This document shows, one piece after another, positions 19,200 to 29,283 of a DNA stretch of 37,110 bases (its first letter is position 1; each line of letters begins with the position of its first letter). The DNA lies in the NCBI GenBank assembly GCA_016777645.1, contig JADHRC010000002.1, positions 1 to 37,110 of the forward strand, given 5' to 3'. The stretch comes from Alphaproteobacteria bacterium (GTDB lineage Bacteria > Pseudomonadota > Alphaproteobacteria > Puniceispirillales > Marisalimonadaceae). Under the pieces are notes generated by a model. That model did no database searches and was not told the origin of the DNA. It saw only the letters and a program-made list of their open reading frames with translations. A program made the position numbers and the translations under genes.

Positions 19200-19757
19200 A
19201 TGACCACTTATTCATTAAAAAGTTATATAAATGATCTACGTTCAATTACTAAAGAATATATTGATCAAAATAATATCATTGAAAAAATCAAACCACTAGC
19301 TAAAAAAATTGCTCTCAATAGGGATTGGATCAAACCTGAGTATTATAATGTTGATCCAGAACAAGGCTTTGGTCTGCATTTATTACATGAAGAACAGGAT
19401 CATAAATTAGCTATTTTTGCTATAGCGTGGGCACCTAATAAAGGTCTTGCGCCACATAATCACAAAACATGGGCAGTAGTTGCAGGAATTCAAGGTCAAG
19501 AGCATGAGACCAATTACACAAGAGTTGATGATGGTTCCAAGCCTGGGTATGCCAATTTAATTAAAAGTCACGAGGAGACTCTTCTTCCTGGCCAGGTTTC
19601 GTGTTGTTTGCCAGAGGATATTCATAGTGTTTGGAACAACGGGAATGAGGTTGCCTTGTCAATTCATACTTATGGCTTGCACCTTAACCATACTGGAAGA
19701 TCTATTTTTAACATGGAGGAAAAGACTGAAATACCATGTATAGTTAAGGTTCAGTAA
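19200..19757 (+). CDS. Cysteine-dioxygenase-like cupin (predicted metal enzyme)
   Basis: FAIAWAPNKGLAPHNHKTWAVVAGIQGQEHETNY ... SCCLPEDIHSVWNNGNEVALSIHTYGLHLN. Confidence 0.75.
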   Translation: MTTYSLKSYINDLRSITKEYIDQNNIIEKIKPLAKKIALNRDWIKPEYYNVDPEQGFGLHLLHEEQDHKLAIFAIAWAPNKGLAPHNHKTWAVVAGIQGQEHETNYTRVDDGSKPGYANLIKSHEETLLPGQVSCCLPEDIHSVWNNGNEVALSIHTYGLHLNHTGRSIFNMEEKTEIPCIVKVQ

Positions 19758-19806
19758 TTAATAAGCCCACTAAAATTTAAGAATTATATATTTATTAAAA
19801 ATATAA

Positions 19807-20649
19807 TTATCCTTGTACGCATATTTGATTTTGTTCGCCAAGTCCTTCAATTCCTAATCTCATTTTATCGCCTGGTTTTAAGAATACTGGAGGTTTCATA
19901 CCTAGTCCTACTCCAGGAGGAGTACCAGTAGCTATTATATCGCCTGGGTTTAAACTCATAAATTGAGATAAGTAATAAACAATATAATTAGCAGAAAATA
20001 TCATAGTGTTAGTTGAACCATCTTGCATTCTTTTACCATTTACATCTAAAAACATTTTTAAATTTTGAACATCAGTAATATCATCCTTGGTTACTAAATA
20101 AGGTCCAGTAGGTCCAAAAGTGTCACACGATTTTCCTTTTGTCCATTGACCTTCTCTTTTAATCTGGAATTCTCGTTCTGATACATCGTTAACAACACAA
20201 TAACCGGCTATATATTCTTCAGCCTCACCTTCATTTAAATATTTTGCCTTTTTTCCTATGACAATGCCAAGCTCAACTTCCCAATCAGTCTCAGCTGAAT
20301 TTCTTGGTATTTCAATATTATCGTTTGGACCTACAACTGCAGAGGTGGCTTTAGAAAAAAGAATTGGCTCACTGGGCACTGGAAGCCCACTTTCTGCAGC
20401 ATGATCAGAATAATTCAAGCCAATACATAAAAATTTACCAATATTTCCTACGCAAGCACCTAGTCTTGTGCCATCAGGAACAATCGGTAAAGTAGATAAA
20501 TCAATAGAAGAAATTTTATTTAAACTCTCATCATTAATTGTATCACCATTAATATCTATAATATGTCCAGATAAATCTCTAATTATCCCATTTTTATCTA
20601 AAATTCCTGGTTTTTCTTTTCCGATATCTCCAAAACGTAATAATTTCAT
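19807..20649 (-). CDS. Fumarylacetoacetate hydrolase family; 2,4-diketo-3-deoxy-L-fuconate hydrolase / 'ureidoglycolate lyase'-like
   Basis: FLCIGLNYSDHAAESGLPVPSEPILFSKATSAVVGPND, DWEVELGIVIGKKAKYL, WTKGKSCDTFGPTGPYLVTKDDI, SLNPGDIIATGTPPGVGLGMKPPVFLKPGD. Confidence 0.9.
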   Translation of the reverse strand: MKLLRFGDIGKEKPGILDKNGIIRDLSGHIIDINGDTINDESLNKISSIDLSTLPIVPDGTRLGACVGNIGKFLCIGLNYSDHAAESGLPVPSEPILFSKATSAVVGPNDNIEIPRNSAETDWEVELGIVIGKKAKYLNEGEAEEYIAGYCVVNDVSEREFQIKREGQWTKGKSCDTFGPTGPYLVTKDDITDVQNLKMFLDVNGKRMQDGSTNTMIFSANYIVYYLSQFMSLNPGDIIATGTPPGVGLGMKPPVFLKPGDKMRLGIEGLGEQNQICVQG

Positions 20650-20704
20650 TTCTGTTTCCTTTCTTAATTGTTAGTTGGTAATAATATATAAAAGTATTTT
20701 ATAA

Positions 20705-21442
20705 CTACATGCATATACCGCCATCAATTATATGAAATTGTCCTGTGGTAAAAGCTGAGGCATCACTTGCTAAATAAACTGCAAGATTAGCTACTTCTTC
20801 AGCTTCTCCAAACCTTCCCATAGGCTGTCTAGCAACAAACTGTTTTCTAGCTTCTTCATAGTTACCCATGTTTATTAACCTTTGTTCTAAAGATGGACTT
20901 TGTATAGTGCCAGGGCAAATAGCGTTACATCTTATACCGTCATTGATGTAATCGGCTGCTACAGATTTAGTGATACCTAATACAGCAGCCTTTGAGGCAG
21001 AGTATATAAATCTATTTGGTATGCCTTTTGTCGATGATGAAACAGATGCAATATTAATAATTGAACCCGCTCCATTTTTTATCATTAAAGGTATAACTTC
21101 TTTAATCATATGATACATGGCTTTGCTATTAAGATTAAATGCAAAATCCCATTCATCATCTTTGGATTCTAATATTGTTCCATTGTGGACAACACCAGCA
21201 CAATTGAATAAAATATCAGGAGATTTTATGGAAGATACTAGACGTTTAATAGCATCATAATTTGTAACGTCAAGAACATGCGTTTCGTTTACTTTTCCAT
21301 TTAATTCTTTTAAACTCTCTTTATTAATATCTGTTGCAATAACATAAGCTCCAGCGTTTGAAAAAGCTAAAGCTGTAGCCTTACCAATACCTTGTCCTGA
21401 GGCTGTCAGAAGAGCAGTTTTACCTTTTAAATTTATCATCAT
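20705..21442 (-). CDS. SDR, 2-keto-3-deoxy-L-fuconate dehydrogenase-like
   Basis: TASGQGIG nucleotide motif (variant resembling that of KDF dehydrogenases/DHRS6), YSASK catalytic motif, GIRCNAICPGTIQSPSLEQR, DGGICM end. Confidence 0.85.
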   Translation of the reverse strand: MMINLKGKTALLTASGQGIGKATALAFSNAGAYVIATDINKESLKELNGKVNETHVLDVTNYDAIKRLVSSIKSPDILFNCAGVVHNGTILESKDDEWDFAFNLNSKAMYHMIKEVIPLMIKNGAGSIINIASVSSSTKGIPNRFIYSASKAAVLGITKSVAADYINDGIRCNAICPGTIQSPSLEQRLINMGNYEEARKQFVARQPMGRFGEAEEVANLAVYLASDASAFTTGQFHIIDGGICM

Positions 21443-21448
21443 TAATCC

Positions 21449-22969
21449 TTACATAGTTGCGCCGATTTGCCATGGAACAAATTCTAAGTCTCCTAGACCT
21501 TGTATTTCCGATTTTGATTTTTCACCAGAAGCAACATCTACTATTAGGTCAAAAATTTCTTGCCCAACGTCTTCAATAGATTTGTTTTCAGTAATTACTT
21601 TTCCAGCATTAACATCCATATCTTCTGACATTTTATTATACATTTCTGTATTGGTTGCAATTTTGATAGATGGTGATGGTTTGCAACCAAAACACGAGCC
21701 TCTACCGGTTGTAAAAGTAACTACATTACAACCGCTAGCTATTTGCCCTGTTACAGAAGCAGGATCATACCCTGGGCTATCCATAAATAAAAAACCCTTT
21801 TTCTCTGCCTGTTGGGCATATAATAGAACATCATTTAAAGGAGTTGTTCCTCCTTTAGCAGCTGCACCTAATGATTTTTCTAGTATTGTCGTTAGTCCCC
21901 CAGCTTTGTTACCAGGAGAAGGATTATTGTTTAAACTACCTTTGTTTCTTAAGACGTAATCTTCCCACCATAAAATTCTATCAATAAGTTTTTTTCCTAC
22001 TTCAGGAGTAATTGCTCTTCTTGTTAACATATGTTCAGCACCATAAATTTCAGGTGTTTCAGCTAAGATGGCAGTGCCACCGTTTTTTACTATTAAATCT
22101 GCAGCATGTCCAAGTGATGGATTTGAAGTAATTCCAGACCATGCATCAGAGCCGCCACATTGCAATGCAACGCTAAGATGTTCTACTGATTGGTCTGTAC
22201 GTTCAATTGAATTAACTTGTGGAAGCATCTCTTCAATACAATCTATTCCAGCTTTAATAGTTTTTCTTAGACCACCCATATCTTGTAAAGTCATAGTTTT
22301 AAAAAGAGGATTTTCATTTAAATTAAAAGCATCAAGAAGAAATCTAATTTGATTTGCCTCACAACCTAAACCTATCAATAAAATGCCCGCTAGATTAGGA
22401 TGTTGTATATATCCTAAAAGAACTCTTTGAAGGGCATCGAAACCATCTCCTGAGTCTGCCATGCCACAACCTGTTCCATGAGTAAAAGATACCACACCAT
22501 CCACATTAGAATATTTAGATAGTTTTTCTTTAGTAAAATATTCTGCAATATTTTTTGCTGCAGTTGCAGAACAATTTACGGACGTTAGAATTCCTATATA
22601 GTTTCTAGTTCCAACTTTTCCACTTGCTCTCTTATATCCCTTAAAGGTAGGTCTTTTTTCTGGCTCAATCATATTAGGTAATTTTATTGATGTTGAGAAT
22701 TCATAATCGTGATCGGTAGACTTGAAGTCTGTGTTGTCTACATGTACATGTTCTCCTGCTAAAATATCTTTACTAGCTATTCCAATAAGTTGGTCATATT
22801 TGATAATTTTTTCACCCTTAGAAATTTTTGTAAGGGCAATTTTATGACCTTTAGGTATTTTATTTATACTTTTTACATTTTGAGTGATTGCTCCAATTTC
22901 TATATCGTTTAAAGCTGTAGCTACATTGTCATTGTCATTAAGCTTAACAGTTAATTTTTCACCACTCAT
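21449..22969 (-). CDS. UxaA/GarD-family sugar-acid dehydratase with N-terminal SAF domain
   Basis: N-terminal SAF (KLNDNDNVATALNDIEIG...), C-terminal THGTGCGMADSG, LIGLGCEANQI, ALQCGGSDAWSGITSNPSLG, TTGRGSCFGCKPSPSIKIATN; start set at 22969 rather than 22984. Confidence 0.9.
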   Translation of the reverse strand: MSGEKLTVKLNDNDNVATALNDIEIGAITQNVKSINKIPKGHKIALTKISKGEKIIKYDQLIGIASKDILAGEHVHVDNTDFKSTDHDYEFSTSIKLPNMIEPEKRPTFKGYKRASGKVGTRNYIGILTSVNCSATAAKNIAEYFTKEKLSKYSNVDGVVSFTHGTGCGMADSGDGFDALQRVLLGYIQHPNLAGILLIGLGCEANQIRFLLDAFNLNENPLFKTMTLQDMGGLRKTIKAGIDCIEEMLPQVNSIERTDQSVEHLSVALQCGGSDAWSGITSNPSLGHAADLIVKNGGTAILAETPEIYGAEHMLTRRAITPEVGKKLIDRILWWEDYVLRNKGSLNNNPSPGNKAGGLTTILEKSLGAAAKGGTTPLNDVLLYAQQAEKKGFLFMDSPGYDPASVTGQIASGCNVVTFTTGRGSCFGCKPSPSIKIATNTEMYNKMSEDMDVNAGKVITENKSIEDVGQEIFDLIVDVASGEKSKSEIQGLGDLEFVPWQIGATM

Positions 22970-23145
22970 TATTTTGCCCCCCAAATAGAAAATAAATACT
23001 GAAATTATCTTTTGATTTTTTTTAAATCAAGTATGATTATAATAATTATTTTTAAATTTATATAGTGATAAAATATACATACTATCTTTAATTTATTTTA
23101 TAAACTTTAATTATTTCTCAGAGCCATTTAATTTGGAGTAAAGTG

Positions 23146-24927
23146 ATGTCAGATAAAAAATTCAACCCTAAATATAGAAGTCAGCAATGGTTTGATAATC
23201 CTACAAACCCTGGGATGACTGCATTGTATCTGGAAAGATCAATGAACTTTGGTTTAACACCAGACGAACTAAGATCTGGCAAGCCTATAATAGGAATTGC
23301 ACAAACTGGATCTGATATATCACCATGTAACAGAGTTCATATTAAGTTGGCTGAAAGAGTTAGGGAGGGAATAAGAGCTGCTGGTGGAATAGCTTTTGAA
23401 TTTCCAGTCCATCCTATTCAGGAGACACTTAAAAGACCAACAGCCGCAGTTGATAGAAATCTAGCATATCTAGGTTTAGTTGAAATTTTACACGGATACC
23501 CTTTAGATGGAGTGGTTTTGATGACTGGATGTGACAAAACAACACCTTCGTGTTTGATGGCTGCGGCAACCGTAGATCTTCCAGCTATTGTTCTTAATGG
23601 TGGCCCAATGTTAGATGGTTGGCATAATGGTAAACTCGCCGGTTCTGGAACTGCTGTTTGGGATAGTAGAGTTGAATTAGCTGCTGGCAGGATAGACTAT
23701 GAGCAATTTATAGATATTGTAACAAGTTCTGCTCCTTCTGATGGACACTGCAATACAATGGGTACAGCATCAACAATGAACTCTCTCGCAGAAGCATTGG
23801 GAATGAGTTTAACAGGAAATGCTAATATACCTGCTCCTTATAGAGAGCGAGGACAAATGGCCTATAAAACTGGTTTGCGAATTGTCGAGTTAGTCGAAGA
23901 GGATCTAACACCTTCTCAAATAATGACTAGAAAAGCATTTGAAAATGCTATTGTTGTAAATTCAGCTATTGGAGGTTCAACTAATGCCCAGATACATATA
24001 ACGGCAATTGCAAGGCATGTTGGTGTTCAGTTGGAAACAGAGGCATGGCAAAATGTTGGCTATGATATTCCTTTAATGGTTAATATTCAGCCTGCAGGAG
24101 AGTACTTATGTGAAAGTTATCATAGAGCTGGTGGTACTGCAGCTGTAATGTCTGAACTTCTTGCAAATGATAAAATTCATGGCGATGTCTTAACGGTAAC
24201 TGGAAAAAAAATGTCTGAAAATCTTAAGGGTATTAAAATTAAAGATGAAAAAGTTATTACTACCTTTAATAAACCAATGAAGCAAAAAGCAGGGTTTATT
24301 GTGTTAAAGGGTAATCTTTTTGATGCAGCTATTATGAAAACCTCAGTAATATCAAAAAGTTTTAAAGATAAATTTTTAAGCAGACCTGGCAAAGAAGGCA
24401 TATTGGAGGGTAATGTAATAGTATTTGAAGGATCAGAGGATTATCATGATAGACTCAATGACAAAAGTCTAAATATGAATGAAAACTCCATTCTGGTAAT
24501 TAGAGGAGCAGGGCCTGTGGGTTGGCCTGGTTCTGCAGAGGTTGTTAACATGCAACCTTCTGATGACTTGATTAAACAAGGAATAACAGAATTACCATGC
24601 ATAGGAGATGGTAGGCAGTCTGGAACTTCTGGGAGTCCTTCAATTTTAAATGCTTCACCTGAAAGTGCAACAGGAGGAGGTTTAGCTTGGTTAAGAACAG
24701 GTGACAAAGTTGTAATTGATTTAAATAATTTTACTGCAAACATGATCGTAAGTGATGATGAGATAGAAGAGAGAAAAAAAGATGGGGTCCCACCATATCC
24801 TGAAAGTCAAACGCCTTGGCAAGAAATTCAGAGAAACTATGTAGGTGATCTATCAGGTGGCGGAGTCCTTGAAAATGCTGTGAAATATCAGAAAGTAAAA
24901 AATTCTTTGCCTAGGGATAATCATTAA
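23146..24927 (+). CDS. IlvD/Edd family dehydratase (pentonate/aldonate dehydratase-like)
   Basis: [85 protein letters not shown] upstream. Confidence 0.93.
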   Translation: MSDKKFNPKYRSQQWFDNPTNPGMTALYLERSMNFGLTPDELRSGKPIIGIAQTGSDISPCNRVHIKLAERVREGIRAAGGIAFEFPVHPIQETLKRPTAAVDRNLAYLGLVEILHGYPLDGVVLMTGCDKTTPSCLMAAATVDLPAIVLNGGPMLDGWHNGKLAGSGTAVWDSRVELAAGRIDYEQFIDIVTSSAPSDGHCNTMGTASTMNSLAEALGMSLTGNANIPAPYRERGQMAYKTGLRIVELVEEDLTPSQIMTRKAFENAIVVNSAIGGSTNAQIHITAIARHVGVQLETEAWQNVGYDIPLMVNIQPAGEYLCESYHRAGGTAAVMSELLANDKIHGDVLTVTGKKMSENLKGIKIKDEKVITTFNKPMKQKAGFIVLKGNLFDAAIMKTSVISKSFKDKFLSRPGKEGILEGNVIVFEGSEDYHDRLNDKSLNMNENSILVIRGAGPVGWPGSAEVVNMQPSDDLIKQGITELPCIGDGRQSGTSGSPSILNASPESATGGGLAWLRTGDKVVIDLNNFTANMIVSDDEIEERKKDGVPPYPESQTPWQEIQRNYVGDLSGGGVLENAVKYQKVKNSLPRDNH

Positions 24928-24932
24928 AATTA

Positions 24933-25835
24933 ATGTCAGATATAAATAAAGAAATTTTAGTTGTTGGCCTTGGTTCTATGGGGCTGGGAATAGCACAGTC
25001 ACTTCTTAGAGAAGGATACAAAGTTTATGGCCAAGACAAAAACTCTATTCAAACTGATAAGTTTATTAAAAATGGTGGTGTGTACACGAATATCCCTTTT
25101 GATAATTTAGAAGCGGTTATTGTCGTTGTTTTGAATGAAAAGCAAACTAAAGAAATTCTTTTCGGTGATGACGGTTTAGTAAAAAAAATGAAGGCTAATT
25201 CCCTCATTATGGTTTGTACAACTGTATCTCCAAATTTTGCTAAAGAAATGGAAGCTTTAAGCAATAATGAAAATCTTTTATATTTAGATGCTCCTATTTC
25301 TGGAGGTTCAAAAAAGTCTTCAGAGGGTAAATTAACATACATGATTTCTGGAAATAAAAAAGCAGTAGAAGCGGCCAGACCAATTTTGAATGCAACTTCT
25401 GAAATGATTTTTGAATTTGGAGAAACTGTTGGATCTGGGTCAGCTATGAAAGCTGTAAATCAGATGCTTGCAGGAATTCATATTGCTGCAATGGCAGAAG
25501 CTATTACTTTTGGAATAAGTCAAGGTATAACACCACAAAAGTTTCTAGAAGTTATTTCCAAATGTGCGGGCACATCTTGGATGCTTGAAAATAGGGCACC
25601 CCATATTATTGAAAATGATTACACTCCAAAATCTTCAATTAATATTTGGCCTAAAGATTTAGGTATTGTTTTAGATATTGCTAAAAACTCAAGTTTTTCT
25701 GCCCCTCTAACTGCTGTTGCATTGCAACAATTTATATCAGCTGCTGGAAGTGGATTAGGAAATGAAGATGATGCTGCTGTAGCTAAAATTTATGCTAGAA
25801 ATGCTGGAATAGAGTTGCCTTTCAACACAAAATAA
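24933..25835 (+). CDS. ltnD: L-threonate dehydrogenase-like member of 3-hydroxyisobutyrate dehydrogenase family
   Basis: VGLGSMGLGIAQSLL, MVCTTVSPNFAKE, YLDAPISGGSKKSSEGKLTYM, MKAVNQMLAGIHIAAMAEAI, WMLENRAPHIIENDYTPKSSINIWPKDLGIVLD, GNEDDAAVAKIY. Confidence 0.87.
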   Translation: MSDINKEILVVGLGSMGLGIAQSLLREGYKVYGQDKNSIQTDKFIKNGGVYTNIPFDNLEAVIVVVLNEKQTKEILFGDDGLVKKMKANSLIMVCTTVSPNFAKEMEALSNNENLLYLDAPISGGSKKSSEGKLTYMISGNKKAVEAARPILNATSEMIFEFGETVGSGSAMKAVNQMLAGIHIAAMAEAITFGISQGITPQKFLEVISKCAGTSWMLENRAPHIIENDYTPKSSINIWPKDLGIVLDIAKNSSFSAPLTAVALQQFISAAGSGLGNEDDAAVAKIYARNAGIELPFNTK

Positions 25836-25836
25836 T

Positions 25837-26772
25837 CTAAGCAACAGCTGAAATTAATGGTTTTTCTTCGAAATAATTTTTAATATTATCAAAAACTAGT
25901 TGACCCATTGCGTTTCTTGTTTCCACTGTTCCTGAGGCTATATGGGGTAGTAAAACTGTATTGTCTAAACTCATTAATTTTTTAGGTATATTAGGCTCGT
26001 TTGTATAAACATCTAGCCCAGCAGCTAAAATAAGTTTATTTTCGAGATAATATATTAAAGTTTCTTGATCGATCACAGAGCCTCTCGCGACATTTATGAG
26101 GACACCCTCTTTTCCCAAAGCATCTAATACTTCATTATTAATAAGTTTTTCAGTTTCTTTACCACCAGGTGTTATAATACATAGGGTGTCAACTTCTTTT
26201 GCCAAATCTATTAAGTTATTGTAATAGACATATTTAACATCCTTTTGATTTCTAGAATGATAGTAAACTTGACATTTGAAAGCCTCTGCTCTTTCTGCAA
26301 TAGCTTTCCCAATTCTTCCCATACCAACAACACCTAGTTTTGTGCCAGTAAATTTTTTAGTAAGTGGAAAGTCACCATGAATCCAAGAATTAGTTCGAGC
26401 AAAATTGTCAGCAGTCACTAATTTTTTATATACACAAAGCATAAGTGCTATCGCTGTATCTGCAACTTCATCATTGAGTACCTCAGGAGTGTTAGTAACT
26501 TTTATACCCAAGCTTTTGGCACAATTTATATCAATTGCATCGTATCCAACACCATAACAAGCAATGATTTTTAGATTTGGCATATTTTTCATTAATTCAG
26601 GAGTAATTTTATATCCTCCCATTACGGCAATAGCATCAACGTTTGATTTAATTTTGTCTATAAATTTATCCTCATCATCTTTCATCCATAATTTATGGGT
26701 ATTAAAATGTCTATCAGCTAAATCAATGAAATGTTTAGGCATTTGTGACATTATAAGTAAATTCTTATCCAT
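25837..26772 (-). CDS. D-2-hydroxyacid dehydrogenase (glyoxylate/hydroxypyruvate reductase-like)
   Basis: TPEVLNDEVADTAIALMLC, KLGVVGMGRIGKAIAERAEAF, LINVARGSVIDQETLIYYLE, AAGLDVYTNEP, LLPHIASGT; start set at 26772 with GGGGAG upstream. Confidence 0.92.
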   Translation of the reverse strand: MDKNLLIMSQMPKHFIDLADRHFNTHKLWMKDDEDKFIDKIKSNVDAIAVMGGYKITPELMKNMPNLKIIACYGVGYDAIDINCAKSLGIKVTNTPEVLNDEVADTAIALMLCVYKKLVTADNFARTNSWIHGDFPLTKKFTGTKLGVVGMGRIGKAIAERAEAFKCQVYYHSRNQKDVKYVYYNNLIDLAKEVDTLCIITPGGKETEKLINNEVLDALGKEGVLINVARGSVIDQETLIYYLENKLILAAGLDVYTNEPNIPKKLMSLDNTVLLPHIASGTVETRNAMGQLVFDNIKNYFEEKPLISAVA

Positions 26773-26788
26773 CTTATAAAACTCCCCT

Positions 26789-27721
26789 TTAGATATTTGT
26801 TTTTGGCATGTAATCTTTTTCAATAATAGCCCCTTTATGTTTTATAACTTCACTTGTTACTAAATGAGCTTTTAAAATTTTTTCCTCAATAGGAATATTA
26901 TTGTCGTTATGCATTAATGCAAGGAAAGAACCATTAAAGGAGTCACCTGCAGCAGTCATGTCTACAACTTCTCCATGAGGAACTTTTATATCTTTTATTT
27001 CCGTAGATCTGTTTTTATAAATAAAAGAATTTTTATATCTAACAATGATAAGATTTTTTTTATCTAAAATTTGAAATATTTCGTACGGTTTTTTTATACC
27101 AAACAATTCTTTAATGTCGTCATAAGATATAAAATGAACATCAATATTATTGTTAATTTTTTTGAATAACTCTTGATTTTTTGCTTTATCAGAATGTAAT
27201 TGAGATCTAAAATTAAAATCAAAAGCAGAAATATTTGCTGTTGAACCTATTTCTATAAGTTGTTTTTTTTGTCTAGGATCAAGGATCCCAGCTGAAATAC
27301 CAGAATAGTAGAAAATACTGACATTTTTTATTTGTTTAATTAGCTCTTTTCCCTTTTGTCCCTCAAAGATAAATTTTGAAGGAGATTCATTTCTCCAATA
27401 TGAGAAACTTCTTTCCCCTTTTTTGTTTATTTCAATTGAATATAAGCCAGGTGGATTTTTCCCATCTGTTCTTATAAAATTACATTTTATTTTCTCCTTT
27501 TTAAATCTTTCAATCATTTTTTCTGAAAAAGTATCATTGCTTAAAGCTGTTGAAAAAAAAGTGCTGATTTTTTTGTTGGCTAACCTAGAAAAATATACTG
27601 CTGAATTGTAAGTGTCTCCTCCAAAGTTGACTTTTATATTTGCAGCAGACTTGTCTAATGAAGAAATATCTCCATTAAGCTCGATCATACATTCACCTAA
27701 AAAAATAGCTTTTTTGTTCAT
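26789..27721 (-). CDS. kdgK: PfkB-family sugar kinase, 2-dehydro-3-deoxygluconokinase-like
   Basis: FLGECMIELNG, NFGGDTYNSAVYFSRL, PGLYSIEINKKGERSFSYWRNESPSKF, VVDMTAAGDSFNGSFLA. Confidence 0.85.
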   Translation of the reverse strand: MNKKAIFLGECMIELNGDISSLDKSAANIKVNFGGDTYNSAVYFSRLANKKISTFFSTALSNDTFSEKMIERFKKEKIKCNFIRTDGKNPPGLYSIEINKKGERSFSYWRNESPSKFIFEGQKGKELIKQIKNVSIFYYSGISAGILDPRQKKQLIEIGSTANISAFDFNFRSQLHSDKAKNQELFKKINNNIDVHFISYDDIKELFGIKKPYEIFQILDKKNLIIVRYKNSFIYKNRSTEIKDIKVPHGEVVDMTAAGDSFNGSFLALMHNDNNIPIEEKILKAHLVTSEVIKHKGAIIEKDYMPKTNI

Positions 27722-27745
27722 GAGGCAATCTAAATTTTCTAAAAC

Positions 27746-27777
27746 TAAATTATTATTTATTGAAATCTAATAATTTA
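27746..27777. promoter_or_regulatory. 10-bp inverted repeat TAAATTATTA/TAATAATTTA, 12-bp spacer
   Basis: Exact arms at 27746-27755 and 27768-27777 in the divergent pfkB/glcD-like intergenic region. Confidence 0.3.
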
Positions 27778-27839
27778 CTCAATCTTTATTTTGAAATATA
27801 GTCTAATATGACTTTGTGTTTTTTTATTGGGGAAAATAA

Positions 27840-29249
27840 GTGACTATTCTTAAGGTCAATAATTCATTTTATGAAAAGTTTCAATATAATGTTAATTCTG
27901 CAATCAAGGATTTACAAAAAGAATTTGGTCAACAGTTTTCGACCTCTCAATCAGTTAGAGAACAACATACTAGTACCACGACTGTTCATAAACCTGAGTT
28001 GCCTGATGGAGTGGTCTTTGCTTATAACAAAAACGATGTTCAAAAAACAGTTCGAATTTGTCATGAACATGGTTGTCCAATTATACCATTTGGAGTTGGC
28101 TCTTCATTAGAAGGTCACTTAAATGCTAACTTTGGTGGTGTTTCAATAGATATGAATAATCTAAATAATATTATAGAGGTTCACCCTGAGGATTCTACAG
28201 TTACTGTTCAACCTGGTGTGACTAGGGAGCAGTTAAACACATACCTAAGAGACACGGGACTTTTTTTTCCTATAGATCCAGGTGCGAATGCGTCTATTGG
28301 TGGCATGACATCCACAAGGGCTTCAGGGACTAATGCTGTAAGATATGGAACTATGAAAGATAACGTCATTTCTTTAGAAGTTGTAATGGCTAATGGAGAG
28401 ATAATTAAAACAGCAAGTAGGGCAAGGAAAAGTTCTGCAGGTTATGATTTAACCAGACTTTTGGTTGGTTCAGAAGGAACTTTAGGAATTATTACTGAAA
28501 TCACTTTAAAATTATATGGTATTCCAGAAGAAATAGGTGCTGGAAGATGCACTTTCTCATCTGTTAAAGATGCTACTGACGCTGTTATCATGACAATTCA
28601 AGCGGGTATTCCTGTAGCTAGAATAGAACTGCTTGATATAGCGCAAGTAAAAGCTGTAAATAATTATTCTAAATTAAATCTTCCTGAGGCCCCATTACTG
28701 TTGTTAGAGTTTCATGGAAGCAAGTCTTCTGTTAAGGAGCAATCTGAGTTGTTTAATGAAATATCTAAAGATTTTGGTGGAAACAACTTTGAGTGGAGTT
28801 CAAGTGTTGAAGAAAGAAATAAACTTTGGAAGGCAAGGCATGACGTATATTACGCAGTTAAGGCTAGTAGACCTGAAGCTGAATATATAGCTACTGATGT
28901 TTGCGTCCCTATTTCAAGACTATCTGAATGTATTATGGAAACAATAGAGGACATGGAGAAGAATAATTTATATGGACCTATCGTTGGTCATGTTGGCGAC
29001 GGTAATTTCCATGTTCAGCTTATGATTGATCCTAAAATTCAGAAAGAGGTTGATGTTGCAAATGATTTTTTAGAAAGATTAGCCCACAGAGCTATAAATA
29101 TGGATGGCACTTGCACCGGTGAACATGGTGTTGGACAAGGGAAAAAACAATATTTATTGGATGAATTGGGTCCTGCAGTTGATTTTATGAAATTAATTAA
29201 ACAAGAACTGGATCCCAAAGGGATTATGAATCCTGGAAAAATACTTTAA
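27840..29249 (+). CDS. FAD-linked 2-hydroxyacid (D-lactate/glycolate) dehydrogenase, GlcD-like, copy 1
   Basis: PIIPFGVGSSLEGHLN, IDPGANASIGGMTSTRASGTNAVRYGTMKDNV, GSEGTLGIITEITLKLYG, GHVGDGNFHVQLMID, DGTCTGEHGVGQGKKQYL; GTG start. Confidence 0.93.
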   Translation: MTILKVNNSFYEKFQYNVNSAIKDLQKEFGQQFSTSQSVREQHTSTTTVHKPELPDGVVFAYNKNDVQKTVRICHEHGCPIIPFGVGSSLEGHLNANFGGVSIDMNNLNNIIEVHPEDSTVTVQPGVTREQLNTYLRDTGLFFPIDPGANASIGGMTSTRASGTNAVRYGTMKDNVISLEVVMANGEIIKTASRARKSSAGYDLTRLLVGSEGTLGIITEITLKLYGIPEEIGAGRCTFSSVKDATDAVIMTIQAGIPVARIELLDIAQVKAVNNYSKLNLPEAPLLLLEFHGSKSSVKEQSELFNEISKDFGGNNFEWSSSVEERNKLWKARHDVYYAVKASRPEAEYIATDVCVPISRLSECIMETIEDMEKNNLYGPIVGHVGDGNFHVQLMIDPKIQKEVDVANDFLERLAHRAINMDGTCTGEHGVGQGKKQYLLDELGPAVDFMKLIKQELDPKGIMNPGKIL

Positions 29250-29283
29250 AAAAAAATGAGTTGTTTAAAATAGGTTTGAAAAT

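Noticed and set aside
21582-21959. + strand 125-aa ORF (and 22068..22352)
   Set aside because: Antisense to the UxaA-family dehydratase; no independent coding evidence
23012-23030. TTGATTT-TTTTT-AAATCAA hairpin between divergent dehydratases
   Set aside because: Short AT-only-type dyad in a very AT-rich gap; too likely by chance to list as a feature without conservation data
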